64,000 bases of DNA from Pseudomonadota bacterium (GTDB taxonomy: Bacteria; Pseudomonadota; Alphaproteobacteria; Rhizobiales; Hyphomicrobiaceae), in contig JAFECG010000022.1 of the NCBI GenBank assembly GCA_018242215.1, positions 186,001-250,000 on the forward strand, in the 5' to 3' direction. The translations under genes and the position numbers were made by a program. The first letter of the stretch is position 1. The number at the start of each line of letters is the position of its first letter. This document shows positions 1 to 9,235 of this stretch, in pieces. The notes beneath the pieces are model-generated. The model searched no databases, had not been told where the DNA came from, and saw only the letters and a program-made list of their open reading frames with translations.

Positions 1-193
1 CCGCCGGCGGAAATGGCGTGTCCGGGTTGAGAGCGCGGCGCCGCCCCAGGTGATGACGACCCGAAAAAATTATCGCGACTGCAAAAGTTAATATCAAAGC
101 AAGCTTTACGTACGAGGACCACTTACGCCGCCCCCAGCGGCTTTCGAGCCCTACTTTGCGGCGGTCGCGCTTCAGTTGCATCGTCCGTTCCAT
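1..193 (-). CDS. Partial hypothetical membrane protein (N-terminus only)
   Basis: An open minus-strand frame runs from an ATG at 193 (alternative ATG at 181, preceded by GGAACGG) off the left edge of the window. The visible 64 residues have a strongly basic head followed by one hydrophobic stretch (KLALILTFAVAIIFSG), as in a membrane-anchored protein with a cytoplasmic N-terminus. It would be divergent from the histidine kinase at 304. No family is recognised. The call rests only on an open frame and a plausible transmembrane segment, so it is weak. Confidence 0.35.
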   Translation of the reverse strand, partial: MERTMQLKRDRRKVGLESRWGRRKWSSYVKLALILTFAVAIIFSGRHHLGRRRALNPDTPFPPA

Positions 194-303
194 CAACCAG
201 TTCGCGAACACTTAAGGCTTGCTTTAACGAATTGCCGCCACTTTACGGAGCTGCGTCCGGCACGAGGCCGCGCAACCTCACGATCGGGATAACGGCTCGC
301 GGA

Positions 304-1962
304 ATGGACGACAACGCCGATAACGTCGAACCGGCCGCCGCTGGGTCATCAGCACGAATGGTCCGGCACCTTCGACCACGGGATGAGCTCAAATCATTCC
401 GCGAGCGGCTGACCCACGACACCGAACATAAGCCGGAATTCGAGTACGAGCTGCTCACGATGTTTGCGCGCAACGAGACGAGCGCGCCTTTCGCGATGCC
501 GGCGCTTTGCTTCATCTTTTACATCACGTCGATGTTCTGGGCGTCCTTCGCCGAGGCGACGACGTGGATTGCCATCGTGTCGATCTCGCGCGTCTATATG
601 CTGGACCAGTGCCGGCGACTGCTCTCGATCCCGCGCACGGAGGTCAATGTGGGGCAGTGGCGACGCCACTTCAATCGTATCGAGCTCGTCAACGGCTTGG
701 CCCTCGCCGCTTTTGCCCTCATCGGAATGTCGATGGACGGCCATCATGGCAACTCACCGGCGACGTTTTCTTCGCACGTCTTCATTTTCGCGACGCTGAT
801 GGTCGTGCTCGCGATCCGGATGACGTTCGCTTCGACACTGCCGCGCCTATTCCTCGCTGGCACCGTTCCGATGACGGCTGCCGTGGCAGTGCGGCTCTTC
901 TCGCTCGGCGACCCGTTCTATTTTGCGCTCGCCTCGATGGCGATCGGTATCCACGTCTTTTTCGTCTATCTCGCACGAGGCCTTCACTCGACCGCATTGG
1001 CGATGGTCGAATTCCGCGCCGAAAAGGACAACCTGATCTCAGAACTCGAGGAGGCAACCGCGATCTCGGACGAGGCGCGCCGACGCGCGGAAGCCGCCAA
1101 CAAAGCCAAATCGCGCTTCCTCGCCACGATGAGCCATGAGCTGCGCACGCCGCTCAATGCGATCATGGGTTTTTCCGAAGTCATGGAAAACGAACTGTTG
1201 GGACCCATCGGCAGCGACGTCTATCGCGAGTACGCTCACAACATCTATCAAAGCGGCGACCACCTGCTCTGCATCATCAACGAAATTCTCGATCTCTCGC
1301 GTATCGAGGCAGGCCGATACGATCTCAACGAGGAAACGATCCGACTTACGGACGTCGCGGAGGATTGCGAGCGGCTCGTGAAAATCAAAGCCGACGCAAA
1401 GGCACTGACGATCGTCCAGGATTTCGCGCCCGACCTGCCGCAAGTCTGGGCGGATCCACGCGCGCTGCGCCAGATCTGTCTCAACCTGCTTTCAAACGCC
1501 CTGAAATTCACGCCGAAAGGTGGACGCGTTACGGTCATCGTCGGACATACGGAAGACGGGGGACAGTTCCTGACCGTAGCCGATACGGGCCCAGGGATCC
1601 CCAAGGACGAGATCCCGCGCGTGCTGCAGGCCTTCGGACAGGGATCGCTCGCACATGAAACTGCGGAAGGTGGCACGGGGCTTGGGCTTCCAATCGTTCA
1701 GAACCTCATCCAGCTGCACGGCGGCACGTTCGATCTGCAGTCCGAATTGCGAAAGGGGACAGAAGTGACCGTGACGCTCCCGCCCCAGCGCGTTCTACAC
1801 ACGATTTCGCCGTTGCAGCCTATCGGAGAGGAGCGGCATCGCGATCCGGTGCCACCCCGGCCGCAGCGTCAACCGCGCATGCGCCCGGCTTCCTCCTACA
1901 GCGGCGAACCGCCGTCAGCCCGGGCGGTTGGCGAAGATGCCCGACGCCGTTCCGTCGTCTAG
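304..1962 (+). CDS. Membrane sensor histidine kinase (PleC/DivJ-like HisKA class)
   Basis: Predicted membrane-bound sensor kinase of 552 residues. After a soluble N-terminus there are several hydrophobic segments (about residues 65–240), a short coiled coil rich in Glu, Ala and Arg, the H-box SHELRTPLNAIMGFSEVM with the phospho-accepting His, an N-box (NLLSNALKFTPKGG), a G1 box DTGPGIP and a G2 box GTGLGLPIV. All catalytic boxes are intact. The H-box region, including the GPIGS and YREYA stretches, is typical of alphaproteobacterial PleC/DivJ-type kinases. The C-terminal 50 residues are Pro/Arg-rich and probably disordered. An upstream in-frame TTG at 232 exists, but the ATG at 304 is preferred. 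There is no adjacent response regulator, so its partner is unknown. The small protease-like gene follows after 8 bases. Confidence 0.9.
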   Translation: MDDNADNVEPAAAGSSARMVRHLRPRDELKSFRERLTHDTEHKPEFEYELLTMFARNETSAPFAMPALCFIFYITSMFWASFAEATTWIAIVSISRVYMLDQCRRLLSIPRTEVNVGQWRRHFNRIELVNGLALAAFALIGMSMDGHHGNSPATFSSHVFIFATLMVVLAIRMTFASTLPRLFLAGTVPMTAAVAVRLFSLGDPFYFALASMAIGIHVFFVYLARGLHSTALAMVEFRAEKDNLISELEEATAISDEARRRAEAANKAKSRFLATMSHELRTPLNAIMGFSEVMENELLGPIGSDVYREYAHNIYQSGDHLLCIINEILDLSRIEAGRYDLNEETIRLTDVAEDCERLVKIKADAKALTIVQDFAPDLPQVWADPRALRQICLNLLSNALKFTPKGGRVTVIVGHTEDGGQFLTVADTGPGIPKDEIPRVLQAFGQGSLAHETAEGGTGLGLPIVQNLIQLHGGTFDLQSELRKGTEVTVTLPPQRVLHTISPLQPIGEERHRDPVPPRPQRQPRMRPASSYSGEPPSARAVGEDARRRSVV

Positions 1963-1970
1963 GTGAGGTG

Positions 1971-2660
1971 ATGATTTTCCTGATCTTCCTCGTCATCATT
2001 GGGCTCGCCGGGGTTCTCGGCGCGAGTGCATTCGGCGGCTTCAATTTCGATGCTATCCCCGATCTGCCGGCAGCGGCGTCGGTGATCGGCATCCTCTTGG
2101 CGCTTTATCTCGCGACTCTCCTCAGCCATCGCGGCGACCGCCGCCTGGCATTATGGCCGACGCTTGCCGCCTGCATTTCGGGCGCCGTTCTGGTCGCCGG
2201 CGCCTACAATAAAAATTTGCCGATCTCCCTCACCGACCTTTTGCCCATTTCGCGGCCAGCAGACGACGGCGTTGCGCTGGAGAACGTCGCCTCGGCATCG
2301 GTGCGCCTGCGGCGGCGCGACGGTGGCTTCTTCGCCAATTCTGAGATCAACGGAACGGCGATGACGGTCCGGATCGACAACGGCGCGGCGACCGTCGTTC
2401 TGAGATCCTCGGACGCGGAGAAAGCCGGGATCGATATCGACAGTCTCGCCTACGACACGCCGCTCAGAACCGCGAATGGCGTCAACTATCTGGCGCCGGT
2501 GCGGCTGAAGTCGGTGCGGATCGGCCCCCTCGTCCTGAACGACGTTGAAGCGCTTGTCGCGAAAGCTGGAACCCTTAACGAAAACCTGCTCGGTACAAGT
2601 TTCTTAAGACGTTTGTCGTCCTATGTGGTGGCGGGCGATTTCGCAACGCTCCGGGAATAG
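1971..2660 (+). CDS. Retropepsin-like aspartic protease paralogue, probably inactive (TIGR02281 type)
   Basis: A 229-residue protein with two N-terminal hydrophobic segments and a C-terminal single-domain retropepsin-like fold of the clan AA TIGR02281 type. The ATG at 1971 follows an AGGTGAGG ribosome site; a GTG three bases earlier is possible. The expected catalytic Asp-Thr-Gly triad reads Asp-Asn-Gly (about residue 136, in RIDNGAATVVL), although the rest of the domain (AEKAGID, TANGV, LLGTSFLRRLS) matches the neighbouring paralogue closely. It is the first of a tandem pair. It may be a pseudoenzyme that partners or regulates the next protein; that is inference. Confidence 0.8.
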   Translation: MIFLIFLVIIGLAGVLGASAFGGFNFDAIPDLPAAASVIGILLALYLATLLSHRGDRRLALWPTLAACISGAVLVAGAYNKNLPISLTDLLPISRPADDGVALENVASASVRLRRRDGGFFANSEINGTAMTVRIDNGAATVVLRSSDAEKAGIDIDSLAYDTPLRTANGVNYLAPVRLKSVRIGPLVLNDVEALVAKAGTLNENLLGTSFLRRLSSYVVAGDFATLRE

Positions 2661-2706
2661 AAGCGCCGCTGCGGCTCGCGGCGGCCCGTGTCAAAGGGCG
2701 ACGGGA

Positions 2707-3282
2707 ATGTCATCGGCGACCGCCAGTCTTTTCGCGTCGTTCGCGATCGCTGCGGCGGGCGCTGCTGGACTTGCCTATACGTTGAGCCATCCCGGCATTG
2801 TCGCGCAATTGTTCGATCGTGGCCAATTGACTTCGACCGAGTTCGCGCCCGAATCCGATCCCAGCACTCCGGTCGACCCTTCATCGGATGAGGAAGCCAC
2901 CACATCCCCACCCGGAACTGTTACTTTGCCGGCCGGAAGATACGGTCACTTCGAGGCCGAGGCCGAGATCAACGGCCGCGATATTGGCGTTATGGTCGAT
3001 ACCGGAGCGAGCCTTGTTGCACTAACCTATGACGATGCCGAAAAGGCCGGTATCGACGTCAGAACATCGGATTTCACACATCGCGCTCAGACGGCGAACG
3101 GTATCGCCCGCGTGGCACCCGTCACCATTTCGCGCATCCGCATCGGCGACATCACTGTCCGTAACGTGCCTGCTGTCGTCTCGGAGCGAGGCGCCTCTCA
3201 ACGAACACTGCTCGGCATGTCCTTTCTCGGACGATTATCACGCGTCGAAATGCGCGGCTCGACGCTGATGCTTGAAGAGTAG
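2707..3282 (+). CDS. Retropepsin-like aspartic protease, TIGR02281 family
   Basis: A 191-residue membrane-anchored aspartic protease. One hydrophobic N-terminal segment (SLFASFAIAAAGAAGLAY) precedes an acidic Pro/Ser-rich linker and a single retropepsin-like domain with an intact active-site motif VDTGAS (Asp about residue 98), followed by AEKAGID, TANGI and LLGMSFLGRLS. Such proteins act as homodimers in the periplasm or at the membrane, and their substrates are mostly unknown. The ATG at 2707 is preferred over a longer frame starting at 2623, which would overlap the preceding gene and add a low-complexity Arg/Ser/Ala-rich head. It is a tandem duplicate of the preceding gene, which has lost the Thr of the triad. 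Confidence 0.85.
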   Translation: MSSATASLFASFAIAAAGAAGLAYTLSHPGIVAQLFDRGQLTSTEFAPESDPSTPVDPSSDEEATTSPPGTVTLPAGRYGHFEAEAEINGRDIGVMVDTGASLVALTYDDAEKAGIDVRTSDFTHRAQTANGIARVAPVTISRIRIGDITVRNVPAVVSERGASQRTLLGMSFLGRLSRVEMRGSTLMLEE

Positions 3283-3390
3283 GTATTCCACTTTTCCGCC
3301 TTTAACATTGCTGATAGAGCGGCGCGTCGGAACCGGGCGCCGCACTTGAAGCGTTAGGGTTCCCGATGAACAATGTTCGAGGAGAGGCTT

Positions 3391-4896
3391 ATGCTGCCGA
3401 AGCCGCGCGCTGATCTCAAACCCAACACCGCAGATTTCGAGCGCTTCCCGCTCGTCAAGCCGACCGGCTTTCGCGAATACGATGCACGTTGGCTTTTCCC
3501 GCAGGAGATCAACCTGATGGGGCTCAACGCCGTCGGTCTCGGCATGGCGACATTGTTCGCGCGGCGCGGCGTGCCGAAGCGCCTCGTTGTGGGACATGAC
3601 TACCGCTCTTATTCCGGCGCGGTGAAACAGGCACTCATGACCGGACTGCTGGCGGGTGGCTGCGAGGTTCACGATATCGGCCTTGCGCTCTCGCCGATGG
3701 CTTACTTCGCTCAGTTCGAACTCGACGTCGAAGGCGTCGCAATGGTGACGGCGAGCCACAACGATAACGGCTGGACCGGCATCAAAATGGGATTGTCGCG
3801 GCCGCTGACATTCGGGCCCGACGACATGTCGGAACTGAAGGCGATCGTGCTCAACGGCGACTTCGAAGCGAAGACCGGCGGCCGCTATATCTTCGTGCCG
3901 GATCTCGCCGAGCGCTATATCAAGGCGCTGACCAATCGCCCGAAGCTCAAGCGGCGCCTCAAAGTGGTTGCGGCGTGCGGCAACGGCACGGCAGGTGCAT
4001 TTGCGCCGCAGGTTCTCGAAGCCGTTGGCTGCGAGGTCATCCCGCTCAATACCGATCTCGACTATACCTTCCCAAACCATAATCCGAACCCGGAAGACAT
4101 GAAAATGCTTCACGCGGTTTCAGCAAAGGTTCTGGAAACGGGTGCCGATGTCGGCTTGGCATTCGACGGCGACGGTGATCGCTGCGGTGTCGTCGCCAAT
4201 GACGGTCATGAGATTTTCGCGGACAAAGTCGGCGTGATGCTCGCGCGCGACATCTCTGCGATCCACAAGAACGCGAAATTCGTCGTCGATGTGAAATCGA
4301 CCGGCCTCTTTACGACCGATCCCGTGTTGATGGCGAACGGCGCAACGACGAGCTACTGGAAGACCGGCCACAGCTACATCAAGCGCTATAATTTCGAGCA
4401 TAAGACGCTCGTCGGTTTCGAGAAGTCCGGCCACTTCTTTTTCAACGAACCACTCGGCCGCGGTTACGATGACGGTCTGGTCTCGGCGCTTGCGGTTTGT
4501 GATATGCTCGACCGCAGCCCCGGCAAGTCCGTCGCGGACCTTCGCGATGCGTTGCCCAAGACGTACGGTTCGCCGACAATGTCACCGCACTGCGATGATG
4601 AAAAGAAGTACGCCGTCGTCGATCGCATCACCGAGCATTACAAGCGCCAGCAAGAGACCGGCGGCCACGTCGCGGGACAGCCCATTCGCGATCTCATTAC
4701 TGTCAATGGCGTACGCGTGATGCTGGAAGACGGAACGTGGGGTCTCGTGCGCGCTTCGTCGAATAAGCCGGAGCTTGTGGTCGTCGTCGAGAGCCCGACG
4801 TCGGAAGCCAACATGAAGGCAATCTTCAAGGACATCGATCAGCAGCTTTCGCGCTTCCCCGAGGTCGGTGAATACAATCAGAAAATCGCTGTTTAG
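3391..4896 (+). CDS. Phosphomannomutase/phosphoglucomutase
   Basis: A 501-residue alpha-D-phosphohexomutase that interconverts hexose 1- and 6-phosphates, supplying sugar nucleotides for cell-surface polysaccharides. The phosphoserine loop is TASHN (in MVTASHNDNGW), the metal-binding loop is DGDGDR, and the sugar-binding loop motif (EKSGHFFF) and C-terminal phosphate-binding region are present. Length matches the PMM/PGM subgroup. The ATG at 3391 has GGAGAGG just upstream and is preferred over the ATG at 3373. It is a single-gene unit followed by a hairpin at 4921. Confidence 0.93.
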   Translation: MLPKPRADLKPNTADFERFPLVKPTGFREYDARWLFPQEINLMGLNAVGLGMATLFARRGVPKRLVVGHDYRSYSGAVKQALMTGLLAGGCEVHDIGLALSPMAYFAQFELDVEGVAMVTASHNDNGWTGIKMGLSRPLTFGPDDMSELKAIVLNGDFEAKTGGRYIFVPDLAERYIKALTNRPKLKRRLKVVAACGNGTAGAFAPQVLEAVGCEVIPLNTDLDYTFPNHNPNPEDMKMLHAVSAKVLETGADVGLAFDGDGDRCGVVANDGHEIFADKVGVMLARDISAIHKNAKFVVDVKSTGLFTTDPVLMANGATTSYWKTGHSYIKRYNFEHKTLVGFEKSGHFFFNEPLGRGYDDGLVSALAVCDMLDRSPGKSVADLRDALPKTYGSPTMSPHCDDEKKYAVVDRITEHYKRQQETGGHVAGQPIRDLITVNGVRVMLEDGTWGLVRASSNKPELVVVVESPTSEANMKAIFKDIDQQLSRFPEVGEYNQKIAV

Positions 4897-4920
4897 CTGG
4901 CGGATCCTTGATTGCGCCGG

Positions 4921-4941
4921 CGGCTCGCGTTCCGCGAGCCG
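4921..4941. terminator. Intrinsic-type hairpin between convergent genes
   Basis: A perfect 9-bp stem (CGGCTCGCG / CGCGAGCCG) with a 3-base loop lies between the phosphohexomutase stop and the convergent AhpD-like gene. There is no clear T-tract on either side. It probably ends transcription in both directions, or blocks 3' decay. Confidence 0.6.
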
Positions 4942-4978
4942 GCCGTCAGCGCGGGCCTGGGTCAGTCGGCGCGATGCC

Positions 4979-5374
4979 CTAGTTTTGAAAGGCCTCGTCG
5001 ATCGGAACGCGGTAGCCATTGACGAGGCGATTTGTTTCATTCGCCATGCCGACGACCGCCATCAGTTCTCCGAACATTGCTTCTGTCATGCCGGCCTTGC
5101 GTGCACCGGCGGTGTGGCTGGCGATACAGTAGCCACAGCCGTTCGTGACACTCACGGCGAGATAGATCATTTCCTTCGTCAGCGGATCGAGAGCGCCGGC
5201 GGTCATTACCTCCTTGAGGCTTTGCCATGTGCGCTTCAGAGTGACGGGATCGCGCGCCAGATATTTCCAGAAATTGTTCACATCGGGCACGTTACGCGTC
5301 TTCCTGATGTCGTCGTAGACGGCGCGCACTTCAGGCAAAGCGTCGGAATATTCAATTGCAGATGGGGCGCTCAT
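4979..5374 (-). CDS. Carboxymuconolactone decarboxylase/AhpD-like protein
   Basis: A 131-residue protein of the AhpD/CMD fold. The redox-type motif is CGYCIASH (Cys-x-x-Cys followed by His three residues later), as in AhpD-like peroxidase-associated proteins, and the preceding sequence (LDPLTKEMIYLAVS) is typical of the family. A role in peroxide defence or as a small thiol oxidoreductase is likely, but the substrate cannot be told. It is the last of a minus-strand run that includes the TSUP exporter and dusA, with a 56-base gap to the exporter. Confidence 0.85.
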   Translation of the reverse strand: MSAPSAIEYSDALPEVRAVYDDIRKTRNVPDVNNFWKYLARDPVTLKRTWQSLKEVMTAGALDPLTKEMIYLAVSVTNGCGYCIASHTAGARKAGMTEAMFGELMAVVGMANETNRLVNGYRVPIDEAFQN

Positions 5375-5430
5375 GGGATCTCCTCGGCTGGCGGTGCTGT
5401 TGCGCGTCTCTATTTCGGGCGGCCCCCGGC

Positions 5431-6258
5431 CTAAACCAAGAGCGTCCAGAGAAAGCGCGCGACTACAGTTGTAATGAAGACAGCGAACGCGAGCTCAAGT
5501 TTGCGTTTCGAGATGCCATGTGCGACGTGCACCCCGTAGGGCGCGACGAGAACCGAGAGTGGCGCGATCAGGCAAGCGCCAAGATTGACGTAGCCGATCG
5601 AAAGGGGCGGCAACCCGTGTTCGCCCCATCCCGATATGACGTAGCCGATGATGCCGGGAACCGCGATGATCGTGCCGACGCCCGTCGCCGTTCCGACGGC
5701 TCGCAGCAGCGGCATACCGTGCAATGTCAGCAGCGGGACAGTGAACGTTGCCCCGCCGATACCCATTAGTGTCGAGATCAACCCGATGACGAAAGAAACG
5801 CCTTCGAGCCAGGGCGGATGCGGCAGGCGGTCGGCGAGTCGCCAATCGTCGCGGCCGAGAAACATTTTCACCGCGAGCGCCGTCCCGAAGATGACCCAGA
5901 TCCAGCGCAACACCTCACTGCTGGCGTAATATGCGATGACGCTGCCGGCAATGACGCCGAAAAAGATCCATGGCCCCATGCGCTTCACGACAGCGATATC
6001 GACGGTGTCGCGGGCGCGAAACGCGTGGAAAGAGCGAAACACCGTTGGTGCGATGACACCCAGAGTCGTCCCAAGCGTGACGTGCATGCGAACGTCTTCA
6101 GAAACACCAGCGGCGCCGAAGACTTCATAAAGTACCGGGACGAGAACGCCCCCGCCTCCAATGCCGAGCAAGCCGGAAAGAAAGCCCGCAAGCAAGCCTG
6201 CGCCCGCAAGGAGAGCCAGCAACTCGATCAGATATGAGATCGATATGTCAGCTGGCAT
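5431..6258 (-). CDS. TSUP-family (TauE/SafE) anion exporter
   Basis: A 275-residue polytopic membrane protein with about eight hydrophobic segments. The first is followed by a Gly-rich turn (GFLSGLLGIGGGGVLVPVL) and a second repeat carries LMGIGGATFTVPLL. These two internally repeated Gly-rich motifs define the TauE/SafE (TSUP) family, which exports sulfite, sulfoacetate or other small organic anions. The substrate here is unknown. The Sox-like genes lie about 27 kb away, so no direct link to sulfur metabolism can be claimed. It starts 8 bases downstream of the dusA stop and is probably co-transcribed with it. Confidence 0.9.
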   Translation of the reverse strand: MPADISISYLIELLALLAGAGLLAGFLSGLLGIGGGGVLVPVLYEVFGAAGVSEDVRMHVTLGTTLGVIAPTVFRSFHAFRARDTVDIAVVKRMGPWIFFGVIAGSVIAYYASSEVLRWIWVIFGTALAVKMFLGRDDWRLADRLPHPPWLEGVSFVIGLISTLMGIGGATFTVPLLTLHGMPLLRAVGTATGVGTIIAVPGIIGYVISGWGEHGLPPLSIGYVNLGACLIAPLSVLVAPYGVHVAHGISKRKLELAFAVFITTVVARFLWTLLV

Positions 6259-6266
6259 GCGATATC

Positions 6267-7271
6267 TCAGGCCGCATCCGATTGCTCGTGGCGCTCGATG
6301 CCGTGCTCGGCGAGAGCGATCGCATCGCTCAGAACGTCGGCCGTGGCGGATGCCTGAGTTGCCCGCTCACTCAGGACGCGGCGGAATGCGCGGCCGCGAG
6401 GCTGGCCGTGATAAAGCCCGAGGACGTGACGCGTGATGTTCGACAGGCGACCGCCGATGGCAATGTGTCTGCCCGCGTACGGCAGCATTTCCGACAGCGC
6501 TTCGCCGCGCGTTGGCATCTCGGACTGGGCGCCGAAGATCGCGCGGTCCACGTCGGCGAGGACGTAAGGGTTTTGATAGGCGGCGCGGCCAAGCATGACG
6601 CCGTCGACGTGTTCCAAGTGCTTCTGGGCATCGTCAATGCTTTCGATGCCGCCGTTGAGAACGATGGTAAGATCCGGATGATTTGCCTTCAGGCGATAGA
6701 CGCGATGGTAATCAAGCGGCGGGACTTCGCGGTTCTCTTTCGGAGACAAGCCCTTCAGCCACGCCTTACGGGCATGGACGATAAACGTGCGGCATCCGGC
6801 GGCCGCGACGATGTCGATGAAGCGCTGCAAATCGCTTTCGCTGTCCTGATCGTCGATGCCGATGCGGCATTTGACGGTCACTAGGGCCGGCTGGCTTTCG
6901 CGCATCGCGGATACGCAGTCGGCGACGAGTTGCGGCTCGGCCATCAGGCACGCGCCGAAACGTCCTTCCTGGACGCGGTCGGACGGGCACCCGACGTTGA
7001 GATTGATTTCGTCATAGCCATAGTCGGCGCCAATGCGTGCCGCTTTCGCAAGCTTGGCCGCGTCCGAGCCGCCGAGCTGCAGGGCGATCGGATGTTCTTC
7101 ATCCGAAAATCCGAGCAGCCGCTCGCGGTCGCCGTGAATTACCGCATCCGCCGTGACCATCTCGGTATATAGCAAGGCGCGTTTCGTCAGCCGCCGATGG
7201 AAGACGCGGCAGTGCCGGTCTGTCCAATCCATCATGGGGGCAACGCAGAACCTATGTGGCTGATATTCCAT
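6267..7271 (-). CDS. dusA: tRNA-dihydrouridine(20/20a) synthase DusA
   Basis: A 334-residue FMN-dependent enzyme that reduces uridine 20/20a in the D-loop of tRNA. It opens with the DusA-specific APMMDWTDRHCR motif. The catalytic Cys lies in NVGCPSDRVQEGRFGACLM, and FMN-binding motifs (VHARKAWLKG, LNGGI) are present. The FGACLM sequence and the N-terminus distinguish DusA from DusB and DusC. It heads a minus-strand unit with the downstream TSUP exporter. Confidence 0.95.
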   Translation of the reverse strand: MEYQPHRFCVAPMMDWTDRHCRVFHRRLTKRALLYTEMVTADAVIHGDRERLLGFSDEEHPIALQLGGSDAAKLAKAARIGADYGYDEINLNVGCPSDRVQEGRFGACLMAEPQLVADCVSAMRESQPALVTVKCRIGIDDQDSESDLQRFIDIVAAAGCRTFIVHARKAWLKGLSPKENREVPPLDYHRVYRLKANHPDLTIVLNGGIESIDDAQKHLEHVDGVMLGRAAYQNPYVLADVDRAIFGAQSEMPTRGEALSEMLPYAGRHIAIGGRLSNITRHVLGLYHGQPRGRAFRRVLSERATQASATADVLSDAIALAEHGIERHEQSDAA

Positions 7272-7556
7272 GGAAAACCTGATAAGCGGCGCAGCAGCCG
7301 AAGGTTGAACAAAAATGGCAAAGCGCTTCTGAGCCGCTATCTTTCGAGGATCGTACCGGCACTCGAGCTGATACCAGTTTCATAGTCCGCCATCCGGGTG
7401 CTGGCGAGTTGCAATCGTTTCAAAGCGCCAATATGCCTCGCGATTTTTCGCCAAAGCTCGAAGCCGCCGACCGGTAACACTCTTTTCGAAGATCCCTTTT
7501 CCTGCAATCACCCGGGTCGCTATATGCTCGTGGGCTTATCGGGGGAGCACGGACGA

Positions 7557-8336
7557 ATGCCACTCTTTGTTTCAACAATGCCTCTGTGGCTCGCGACGCT
7601 CGTTATCGTCGTGCTTCCGACGATGATCGCCATGGCGGGGCCAATCTTCATCCGCCGTCGGATCACTCTCGAGCGATTGACGACCAACAATGAAATTGCG
7701 GGATTCAAGTTCGCGACCGTCGGCGTCATTTATGCCGTGTTGATCGCCTTTGCCGTCATCGTAGTGTGGGAACGGTTCAATGATGGTGAAGTGGCCGTTC
7801 TCCAGGAAGCCGGGGCCGCCGCAACGCTTTATCGCCTGACGACGGAGCCTATTCCCGACCTTACTGCGACCCGCAACGCGCTCGACCGTTATCTGAAGCT
7901 CGTGATAGAGCGGGACTGGCCGCGCATGGCGGAAGAAAAGGGCAGCAAGGAAGTCACGCGCTCCCTGGATTTTCTTTATGCCTCGACCATGCGATTGGCC
8001 GACAAAGGACTGCTCGCGCCTCCCATCCTTTCCGAGATCTTCAAGCAGCTCGACGTCATCACGCAAGCGCGCCGGACGAGATTGCAACTCGCGACGGGTA
8101 TCGTTCCTGATATTCTGTGGGCTGCACTCTTCATCGGTGCGTTTCTGACGATTGGGTTCACTTTCTTTTTCGGGACGGAAAATCTTTCCGCTCAGGTTCT
8201 AATGACAGGGATCTTGTCGGTCATCGTGTTTACGGGGCTGCTCGTCACCGTGTCGATCGATCACCCCTTCGCCGGGGCGGTGCATATCGACAGCGATCCC
8301 CTGCTGAAGGTGCTCGACGATTTCAGTCAGCGCTGA
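7557..8336 (+). CDS. DUF4239-like (bestrophin-like) membrane protein
   Basis: A 259-residue protein with two hydrophobic segments near each end (about residues 8–30, 55–75, 180–200 and 210–230) flanking a soluble, largely helical middle. This layout and the sequence FKFATVGVIYAVLIAFAVIVVWERF fit the DUF4239 family, which has no firm function. The ATG at 7557 has GGGGGAG 9 bases upstream and is preferred over upstream starts at 7398 and 7524. The 285 bases before it, shared with the divergent dusA start, hold no other recognisable element. Confidence 0.8.
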   Translation: MPLFVSTMPLWLATLVIVVLPTMIAMAGPIFIRRRITLERLTTNNEIAGFKFATVGVIYAVLIAFAVIVVWERFNDGEVAVLQEAGAAATLYRLTTEPIPDLTATRNALDRYLKLVIERDWPRMAEEKGSKEVTRSLDFLYASTMRLADKGLLAPPILSEIFKQLDVITQARRTRLQLATGIVPDILWAALFIGAFLTIGFTFFFGTENLSAQVLMTGILSVIVFTGLLVTVSIDHPFAGAVHIDSDPLLKVLDDFSQR

Positions 8337-8345
8337 TGACGTGGC

Positions 8346-9038
8346 TCAAGGGGGTGCGTTGTCGCCACCCTTCGCCGAGCGCCCTGTCGTCGAATAGAGT
8401 GGCAGCGTGCCATTCTGGAATGCGCGCGCGTCATAGTTGCGCAGCTCCATTGCGAATGTCACCTCCGCAGGACCGCGGCGGAGAATTTTATCAAGCGGAC
8501 CGAAATCATTGACGTCCGCTTCGTCGAGCACGAGGCGGAAGGTGTAGGCGCCAGGCTCGCGAATGAGTTCCTCCGGCTTTTGCGTCGGTCCGTTCGTATA
8601 GAAAAGGACCGTCTCGGTCTTGCTGGTTTTTCCCGCGAGAGGAATGGGCGCAAACGGATCGAAGCCGTTTGCTCTCGCCTTGTCCATCGTCCAGCGTCCG
8701 AGATCGGCTGCATAGAAACGCTTGGTCTCGCCCGTCTTAGGATTCGTGACTTCGAGATCCATCGACAGGACGGTACCAGTACGACCGCCGTCGTTCAGCA
8801 ACGTGACGGGCACTTCGATCACCTCGAAGTTGCTGTTGTTGTAAGGCGCGCTGAATTGAATGACGGGAGGGACAAAGACTTTGATGTCCGGCGCCTTCAG
8901 CGCGCTATCCCAAAGACTGTAGCCTGAGAATGCCAAAGCCAATGCCGATATCGCCACCGAGTAAGATCCACCACCGCCGCGGACATATCCCCTCGCCTGG
9001 GCTTCAGGGCCTTCGGGCCCGAGTTGAGCATTCGCCAT
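8346..9038 (-). CDS. Hypothetical protein with one N-terminal membrane segment
   Basis: A 230-residue protein not recognised as a named family. A Gly-rich stretch precedes a single hydrophobic helix (SVAISALALAFSGYSLW), and the remaining 180 residues look like beta-rich extracytoplasmic domains. The ATG at 9038 is preferred over an upstream start at 9077. It is the second gene behind the lipase-like membrane protein on the same strand (197-base gap) and converges with the DUF4239 gene. Coding is supported by the long frame and protein-like composition. Confidence 0.7.
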   Translation of the reverse strand: MANAQLGPEGPEAQARGYVRGGGGSYSVAISALALAFSGYSLWDSALKAPDIKVFVPPVIQFSAPYNNSNFEVIEVPVTLLNDGGRTGTVLSMDLEVTNPKTGETKRFYAADLGRWTMDKARANGFDPFAPIPLAGKTSKTETVLFYTNGPTQKPEELIREPGAYTFRLVLDEADVNDFGPLDKILRRGPAEVTFAMELRNYDARAFQNGTLPLYSTTGRSAKGGDNAPP

Positions 9039-9235
9039 AGACACCGCCCCAAATTTCCATCGGCAAAGGACCAACATGGAAGACCAGCGTCAAGCCGCGA
9101 CGCAGGATCGCCCTTCCTTCGTCGCACCGTGTGCTCTCAGAGAAACGCGGCGGGGCACGGTCAATTCTGCGTCACAAAGCGACCGTCGGTCGCGCGATTG
9201 CTTGGGCTGCGCCGCCGGTCGGTAGAGATCGCCGA

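Noticed and set aside
3238-4113. A 291-codon minus-strand frame under the phosphohexomutase
   Set aside because: It overlaps the conserved active-site region of a clear gene and looks like a shadow.
7272-7556. A possible RNA or promoter element between dusA and the DUF4239 gene
   Set aside because: No strong stem, conserved box or tRNA-like fold was found in this 285-base gap.
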